A stretch of 64,000 nucleotides of DNA from positions 52,791-116,790 of the forward strand of contig JACJYA010000021.1 in the NCBI GenBank assembly GCA_020636315.1, given 5' to 3'. The stretch comes from Lewinellaceae bacterium. GTDB taxonomy: Bacteria; Bacteroidota; Bacteroidia; Chitinophagales; Saprospiraceae. A program made the position numbers and the translations under genes. Below the pieces are notes generated by a model. It was not told the DNA's origin. It made no database searches and saw nothing but the letters and a program-made list of their open reading frames with translations. This document shows positions 60,846 through 64,000 of the stretch, piece after piece. The first letter of the stretch is position 1, and each line of letters opens with the position of its first letter.

Positions 60846-63800
60846 ATGAAGATATCTTACCTATCTGTTCTCGCCCTTTTGCTATGCATGCCTCTACTCA
60901 ATGCCCAGCATGTTTTTCCCGCCGAAGTTTCCAAAGCTGAATTTCTGGGGAGGAGCCGTCCTCTGAAGGACATCCCGGCCCTTCCTGCCGGCAAAAGGAA
61001 GGAGAAACTCCGCCGGCTTTTCCCCAAAGAGGTGCCCAACTTTACCTTCAACCGGCCTATGCCCGCCCCTTTTGCCGATGTGGCCGAGCCCCGGAATGGA
61101 GACCCCCTGGCGGGTGCCGGCGCCCTGCGCAACCCCCTGCATACCGTGGAGCCGGATACGGTATGGGAGGGCATCGGCCGGAACCTTGCAGGCGTTCTGC
61201 CTCCAGACCCCGTGGGGGACGCCAGCCCCAGCCACTTTCTTCAAATGACGAATTCTTCCGGCGGGGCCTACCTCCGGGCCTATGACAAGGAAGGGGCTAT
61301 CCTGCTGGAAATGCCCAACCTCAACAGCCTCTGGGCGGAATTTAACGCCCAGGGCAACGGCGACCCCATCGTCCTTTGGGACCCGCTGGCGGAACGCTGG
61401 CTGATCACCGAGCGCACTTCCCTCTTTTCGGGCAATGACCTGTTGCTGGTGGCCATATCGGAGACGAGCGACCCCCTGGGCGCCTGGCTGGCCTACCGGT
61501 TTCAGGCACAGGAATTTCCGGATTATCCCAAATACGCCGTTTGGCACAACGCTTATATCGTTACTACCAATGAAACGGGAGATGACATACCGGTTTACGC
61601 CCTGGAAAAGGAAGCCATGCTGGCGGGCTCGGAAGAGGTGGAAATTTACCGCCTGGGCATTCCCAAATTCGGGGAGGGCAGCGACTTTCAGGTGGCAACG
61701 CCCGTTGACTTTGATGGCGTCAACCCACCTCCGCCCGGCAGCCCTGCCTATGTACTGCGCCTTTACGACGACGCCTGGGAAGGCGGACAGGACAAGGTAG
61801 AGCTCTGGGAAGTGCACATCGACTGGCTGGATGCAGAAAATACTTTCCTCTCCGGGCCGATAGAGGTCTCCGGCGCCCCTTTTGAACTGGACCTGTGCAG
61901 CGGGGGAGCCCTCTTCAGTTGCCTGCCTCAGCCCAACGGGGTCCGCCTCGATGCCCTGCAGGACATCATTCTCAACCGGGCGCCTTACCTCAACTTCGGC
62001 GGCCACGAATCCATACTGCTGCATTTTGCCGTCGATGCAGATGGCAACAACCGGGCCGGCCTGCGCTGGATGGAGCTGCGCCGCGCCGGAAGCACCTGGG
62101 CGTTGCACCAGGAAGGCACCTATGCCCCCGATGATAGCCTGAGCCGCTTTGCCGGCGGCATCGCCATGGATTACAACGGGAATATCCTGATGGGCTACTC
62201 CGTCACAAGCCCGGATAAAGAACCCTCCCTGCGGTTCACGGGGCGCCGCCTGGATGACCCGCCCGGAGAAATGACGGTGGAGGAATACGAGTTCGGCTTT
62301 GGCCTGAGTTCGCAGCTGAGCAACCGGTGGGGCGATTACGCCTCCTTGTCCATTGATCCGGCGAACGGGAAGGACTTCTGGTTTACCGGAGAATACATGA
62401 AAGCCGGGGGCAACTGGGGCACCAGGATCATGAAGGCTCACCTGCGGGAGGATTCTACCGATGTGGGCCCCCGGGCGTTGCTGCGGCCGGCCAGCTCGGC
62501 CTATTTGTCTGATGCGGAGCCGGTACAGGTGGCCGTGCGCAACTTTGGCCTGAAGGCCGTTTCCGGCATTTCGGTGAGCTATTCCGTCGATGGCGGCCCG
62601 CTGACGACGGAGCTCATTCCCATATCCATTCTTCCTCAGGAGGAATACCAGCACACCTTCTCTGCCACCGCCAACCTGGAAGCCCTGGGGCCACATGATT
62701 TTCTGATCTTCACGAGCCTGCCGGGCGACTCCGCCCGCTTCAACGACACGCTGCGCACCACCGTTTTTCAACTGCCCCGCAACGACGCCGCCATCACGGA
62801 TATCAAAGGGCTGGAAGGGCCTGTTTGCGATACGTTCCGGATGGTTGGCATTACCCTCACCAATGCCGGGGCGGATACGCTGTACAGCGCCGTTGTTTCC
62901 TACCAGCTCAATGGGGGAGGGGTGATGCAGGAGAACTGGACGGGGAGCCTGCCTTCGGGGCATTCGGAAATCATTTCCATCCTGCTCGGGCCGTTGTCCG
63001 ATGGCTCCAATACTTTTTCCGCCAACATTGCCTTCCCTAATGGCCTGCCCGATGAGAACCCCGATAATGACGATAAAGAACGTTCCTTCACGGCCTCCCT
63101 GGGCAATGAAGAAGTCATTCTGCAACTGGTTACCGACGAGTATCCCGATGAGACCACCTGGGAACTGATAGATGAGGCTGGCAACCTGCTCTATTCAGGT
63201 GGCCCCTATTCACTGGGAGAGTCACTGATCGAAGAACGCTTTTGCCTGCCCGATGCCTGCTATTCTCTCACTCTTTTCGACACCTTTGGAGACGGCCTGG
63301 CCGGCTCCTCTCCCGGAAGTTTTCAGATCGTTGACGAGGAAGGGCAGATACTGGCATTGCTCAATGAGATCAATTTCGGCAATGAGATATCCCTTGAATT
63401 CTGTTCCCGGTTTGAGTGCCGGCTTGCCCTGTCCGGCTTTGTTTATTACGAAAGTGCCCCCGGCGCCGGAGACGGAGAGATCCTGCTGAGCGCCAACAAC
63501 GGGATACCTCCCTTTGAATACAGCATTGACGGAGGGAGCACCTTTCAACCGTCTGCGGAATTCACGGACCTGGCTGCCGGAACCTACGCTGTGGTGGTTA
63601 GGGATGCCAACCAATGCACAGCTGACACGCTCCTGGAGCTTCCCGCCTGCAACCTGATGGCCTCCGCCGAAGCCCTCAATGTTTCCGGGCCCGGACAGGA
63701 GGACGGAGCGATAACTCTTCAGGTGTCGGGAGGCACGGGGGACTATTCCTACAGTATCGACGGTTTGAACTTTCAGGCGGGCAATGTCTTCGAAGGCCTG

Positions 63801-64000
63801 GCGGAGGGGGAATATGAGGTTATCATAATAGATGAAGGCTCAGGGTGTGAGGTGAGCCTGCAGGTGGTGGTGGGCCTGATGGTAGGCACGGAGGAAACGG
63901 CCTTTTTCGGCCGGCAGGTGAAGATCTTCCCCAATCCGGCGGAGGGTTATGTTCGGATTGAAGTCCGGGGTGCTTCCGATGTGGCTTTTCTGCCTCTCTG
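60846..64000 (+). CDS. Giant secreted T9SS cargo protein, 3' end outside the window
   Basis: At least 1051 residues, with no stop before the window ends. A signal peptide (MKISYLSVLALLLCMPLLNA) is followed by a large beta-propeller-like region (about 90-540) with the family pattern LSNRWGDYASLSIDPANGKDF and WFTGEYM. CARDB/Ig-like modules follow (LRPASSAYLSDAEPVQVAVRNFGLKAVSG; NDAAITDIKGLEGPVCDTFRM), then two SprB-like repeats (FEYSIDGGSTFQPSAEFTDLAAG and DYSYSIDGLNFQAGNVFEGLAEG). At the edge is the start of a type A sorting domain (VKIFPNPAEGYVRIEV). It is probably a surface or secreted adhesin; no catalytic motif was recognised. Confidence 0.9.
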   Translation, partial: MKISYLSVLALLLCMPLLNAQHVFPAEVSKAEFLGRSRPLKDIPALPAGKRKEKLRRLFPKEVPNFTFNRPMPAPFADVAEPRNGDPLAGAGALRNPLHTVEPDTVWEGIGRNLAGVLPPDPVGDASPSHFLQMTNSSGGAYLRAYDKEGAILLEMPNLNSLWAEFNAQGNGDPIVLWDPLAERWLITERTSLFSGNDLLLVAISETSDPLGAWLAYRFQAQEFPDYPKYAVWHNAYIVTTNETGDDIPVYALEKEAMLAGSEEVEIYRLGIPKFGEGSDFQVATPVDFDGVNPPPPGSPAYVLRLYDDAWEGGQDKVELWEVHIDWLDAENTFLSGPIEVSGAPFELDLCSGGALFSCLPQPNGVRLDALQDIILNRAPYLNFGGHESILLHFAVDADGNNRAGLRWMELRRAGSTWALHQEGTYAPDDSLSRFAGGIAMDYNGNILMGYSVTSPDKEPSLRFTGRRLDDPPGEMTVEEYEFGFGLSSQLSNRWGDYASLSIDPANGKDFWFTGEYMKAGGNWGTRIMKAHLREDSTDVGPRALLRPASSAYLSDAEPVQVAVRNFGLKAVSGISVSYSVDGGPLTTELIPISILPQEEYQHTFSATANLEALGPHDFLIFTSLPGDSARFNDTLRTTVFQLPRNDAAITDIKGLEGPVCDTFRMVGITLTNAGADTLYSAVVSYQLNGGGVMQENWTGSLPSGHSEIISILLGPLSDGSNTFSANIAFPNGLPDENPDNDDKERSFTASLGNEEVILQLVTDEYPDETTWELIDEAGNLLYSGGPYSLGESLIEERFCLPDACYSLTLFDTFGDGLAGSSPGSFQIVDEEGQILALLNEINFGNEISLEFCSRFECRLALSGFVYYESAPGAGDGEILLSANNGIPPFEYSIDGGSTFQPSAEFTDLAAGTYAVVVRDANQCTADTLLELPACNLMASAEALNVSGPGQEDGAITLQVSGGTGDYSYSIDGLNFQAGNVFEGLAEGEYEVIIIDEGSGCEVSLQVVVGLMVGTEETAFFGRQVKIFPNPAEGYVRIEVRGASDVAFLPL

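Noticed and set aside
60894..63125. 743-codon minus-strand frame opposite the large cargo gene
   Set aside because: The plus-strand frame has a signal peptide, a promoter and recognisable modules; the minus frame has none.

Overview
The window reads as chromosomal DNA of a Bacteroidota bacterium, probably a marine or activated-sludge member of the Saprospiria (Lewinella/Phaeodactylibacter-like). Evidence seen: type IX secretion genes (PorV, PorU, a PorP/SprF-like protein, GldJ), proteins ending in type A and type B T9SS sorting domains, a SusC/SusD pair, many lipoproteins, and promoters of the TTTG-N19-21-TAnnTTTG kind used by this phylum. GC content looks high for Bacteroidota, which is why Saprospiria is favoured; the genus is inference. 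No tRNA, rRNA operon, transposase, integrase, prophage or CRISPR array was recognised.

Layout. 1-10.9 kb: tail of an ABC permease, dnaE, a secreted TPR protein, a prohibitin-like lipoprotein, a DapA-superfamily aldolase, a 334-bp fold-back repeat element, two thioredoxin-fold lipoproteins and two minus-strand membrane proteins. 11-21.7 kb: a BlaI/BlaR1-type regulator-protease pair behind a three-operator promoter, an outer-membrane barrel protein, a large sortilin/BNR-like secreted protein, a HAD phosphatase, a lectin-like T9SS type B protein and a small lipoprotein. 21.8-25.5 kb: an NtrY-like histidine kinase and the RNase P RNA gene (rnpB). 25.5-36.4 kb: the gliding/T9SS cluster (porV and porU on minus; porP-like, gldJ and murF on plus), closed by an arginase-fold protein lacking the metal ligands. 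36.5-42.7 kb: an MFS transporter, a Glu/Leu-type amino-acid dehydrogenase, a repeat-rich intergenic zone, an OmpA-family protein with a long structured leader, a 2TM protein and a DUF192 protein. 42.8-48.9 kb: a heavy-metal RND efflux operon in which the inner-membrane pump is fused to its TolC-like partner. 49.3-54.5 kb: a SusC/SusD/lipoprotein operon. 54.8-64 kb: ribA, a quinone oxidoreductase, two small secreted proteins, a CtpA-type protease, purC and a giant T9SS cargo protein that runs off the end.

How the genes work together. The centre of the window builds and uses the T9SS: PorV and PorU handle cargo at the outer membrane, GldJ and the PorP-like protein belong to the gliding/secretion apparatus, and the proteins at 19.6 kb and 60.8 kb look like cargo. 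The metal-efflux operon and the SusC/D operon are self-contained envelope machines. Most other genes are housekeeping (replication, peptidoglycan, purine, riboflavin).

The least explained signals are non-coding: the nested fold-back element after the aldolase gene, a family of roughly 85-bp repeats that brackets the OmpA gene, a palindromic repeat inside rnpB, and the structured OmpA leader. I found no clearly new multi-gene system. The best protein-level leads are the ligand-free arginase homologue, the BlaR1-like protease with a long coiled coil in place of a ligand-binding domain, and the pump-TolC fusion with an internal signal-peptide-like segment. All family assignments come from reading motifs by eye; no database search was run.
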